Shown here: positions 6,025-6,485 of the stretch, piece after piece
How positions within the stretch are numbered: position 1 is the first letter of the stretch
Layout: every line of letters begins with the position of its first letter
Origin: Dehalococcoidales bacterium
GTDB taxonomy: Bacteria; Chloroflexota; Dehalococcoidia; E44-bin15
Direction: 5' to 3'
Assembly (NCBI GenBank): GCA_012974295.1
Contig: JAAXQM010000185.1
Span: 1-6,485 of the forward strand
DNA length: 6,485 bases
Notes under the pieces: model-generated
The model's input: the letters and a program-made list of their open reading frames with translations, nothing else
What the model was told of the DNA's origin: nothing
Database searches by the model: none
Program-made: the position numbers and the translations under genes

Positions 6025-6485
6025 TTGAATAGCGATTTCGTGCCCACCGCTCAGCCGGTGGCTCGGCTCATCGAGGAGTTCCACAAGCTGCCCGGTATCG
6101 GCCCCAAGACTGCCCAGCGGCTCACCTACTTTATGATCCGTATGCCGCACGAGGAGGCACGCGCCCTCGCCGAAGCTATCCTCGCTGTAAAAGACAAGAT
6201 CGTCATCTGCTCAGCCTGCCAGAACATCACCGACACCGACCCATGCGTCTTCTGCTGTAGGGAAGAGCGAGACCGCACCAAGATATGCGTCGTAGCAGAA
6301 CCGCTGGATATTATCCCCCTGGAGCGCACCAGGGAATATCAAGGGCTGTATCACGTACTCCATGGTGTCTTCTCCCCGATGGACGGCATCGGCCCCGATA
6401 ACCTCAAGATCAGGGAGCTTCTCTTACGACTCCAGGACGGTGCGGTCACGGAGGTCATACTCGCCACCAACCCCAACCTCGAGGG
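6025..6485 (+). CDS. recR: recombination protein RecR, 3' partial
   Basis: RecR is the DNA-binding partner of RecO and RecF in gap repair and RecA loading. The frame starts at TTG with a good ribosome binding site and runs off the right edge after 153 complete codons. That is about three quarters of the usual 200 residues. The visible domains come in the expected order. The helix-hairpin-helix is KLPGIGPKTAQRL (21-33). The zinc finger is C62, C65, C74 and C77 (CxxC-8-CxxC), with an extra C78. The start of the Toprim domain is ICVVAEPLDI (87-96) with E92, followed by LYHVLHGVFSPMDGIGPDNL (108-127) and LATNPN (146-151), where the window ends. It sits downstream of ybaB as in many bacteria. The identification is secure; only the choice of start (TTG versus GTG 6040) is open. 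Confidence 0.95.
   Translation, partial: MNSDFVPTAQPVARLIEEFHKLPGIGPKTAQRLTYFMIRMPHEEARALAEAILAVKDKIVICSACQNITDTDPCVFCCREERDRTKICVVAEPLDIIPLERTREYQGLYHVLHGVFSPMDGIGPDNLKIRELLLRLQDGAVTEVILATNPNLE

Overview
This window looks like ordinary bacterial chromosome. All genes are on the + strand, densely packed, and GC is moderately high (about mid-50s percent by eye). The best guess for the source is a Chloroflexota bacterium, perhaps Dehalococcoidia or SAR202-like. That guess rests on the ybeY / radical SAM / dnaX / ybaB / recR neighbourhood, on the style of the YbeY sequence (PPDG..HLGEV), and on a phosphotransferase gene lying beside a CrtC/AttH-like gene. It is inference from remembered families; no search was run.

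Layout. Positions 1-927 hold the 3' part of a gene for a CrtC/AttH-like (DUF7064/7065-type) protein, open at the left edge. An AT-rich gap of 96 bp follows, with a possible weak promoter and a good ribosome binding site. Next is a tight three-gene run: an APH-fold phosphotransferase fused to a C-terminal SCP2 sterol-carrier domain (1024-2403), the endoribonuclease YbeY (2409-2897), and an uncharacterised radical SAM protein with a CX4CX2C cluster motif (2881-3858). The spacing is +5 nt, then a 17-nt overlap. After 73 bp come dnaX (3932-5635) and ybaB/ebfC (5632-5931), which overlap by ATGA. After another 93 bp comes recR, which starts at TTG 6025 and runs off the right edge.

How the genes fit together. 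dnaX-ybaB-recR is the widely conserved replication/recombination cluster: clamp-loader subunit, nucleoid-associated DNA-binding protein, and RecFOR-pathway repair protein. YbeY adds rRNA maturation. The first two genes look like accessory metabolism, possibly involving a lipid or other hydrophobic substrate because of the SCP2 and lipocalin-like folds. They appear to have been placed directly upstream of the housekeeping genes.

I saw no tRNA, rRNA, CRISPR array, insertion sequence, phage gene or convincing intrinsic terminator. Nothing here amounts to a clearly new system. The points most worth a second look are the APH-SCP2 fusion with its neighbour, the apparent loss of the third zinc-ligand histidine in YbeY, and the unassigned CX4CX2C radical SAM protein.
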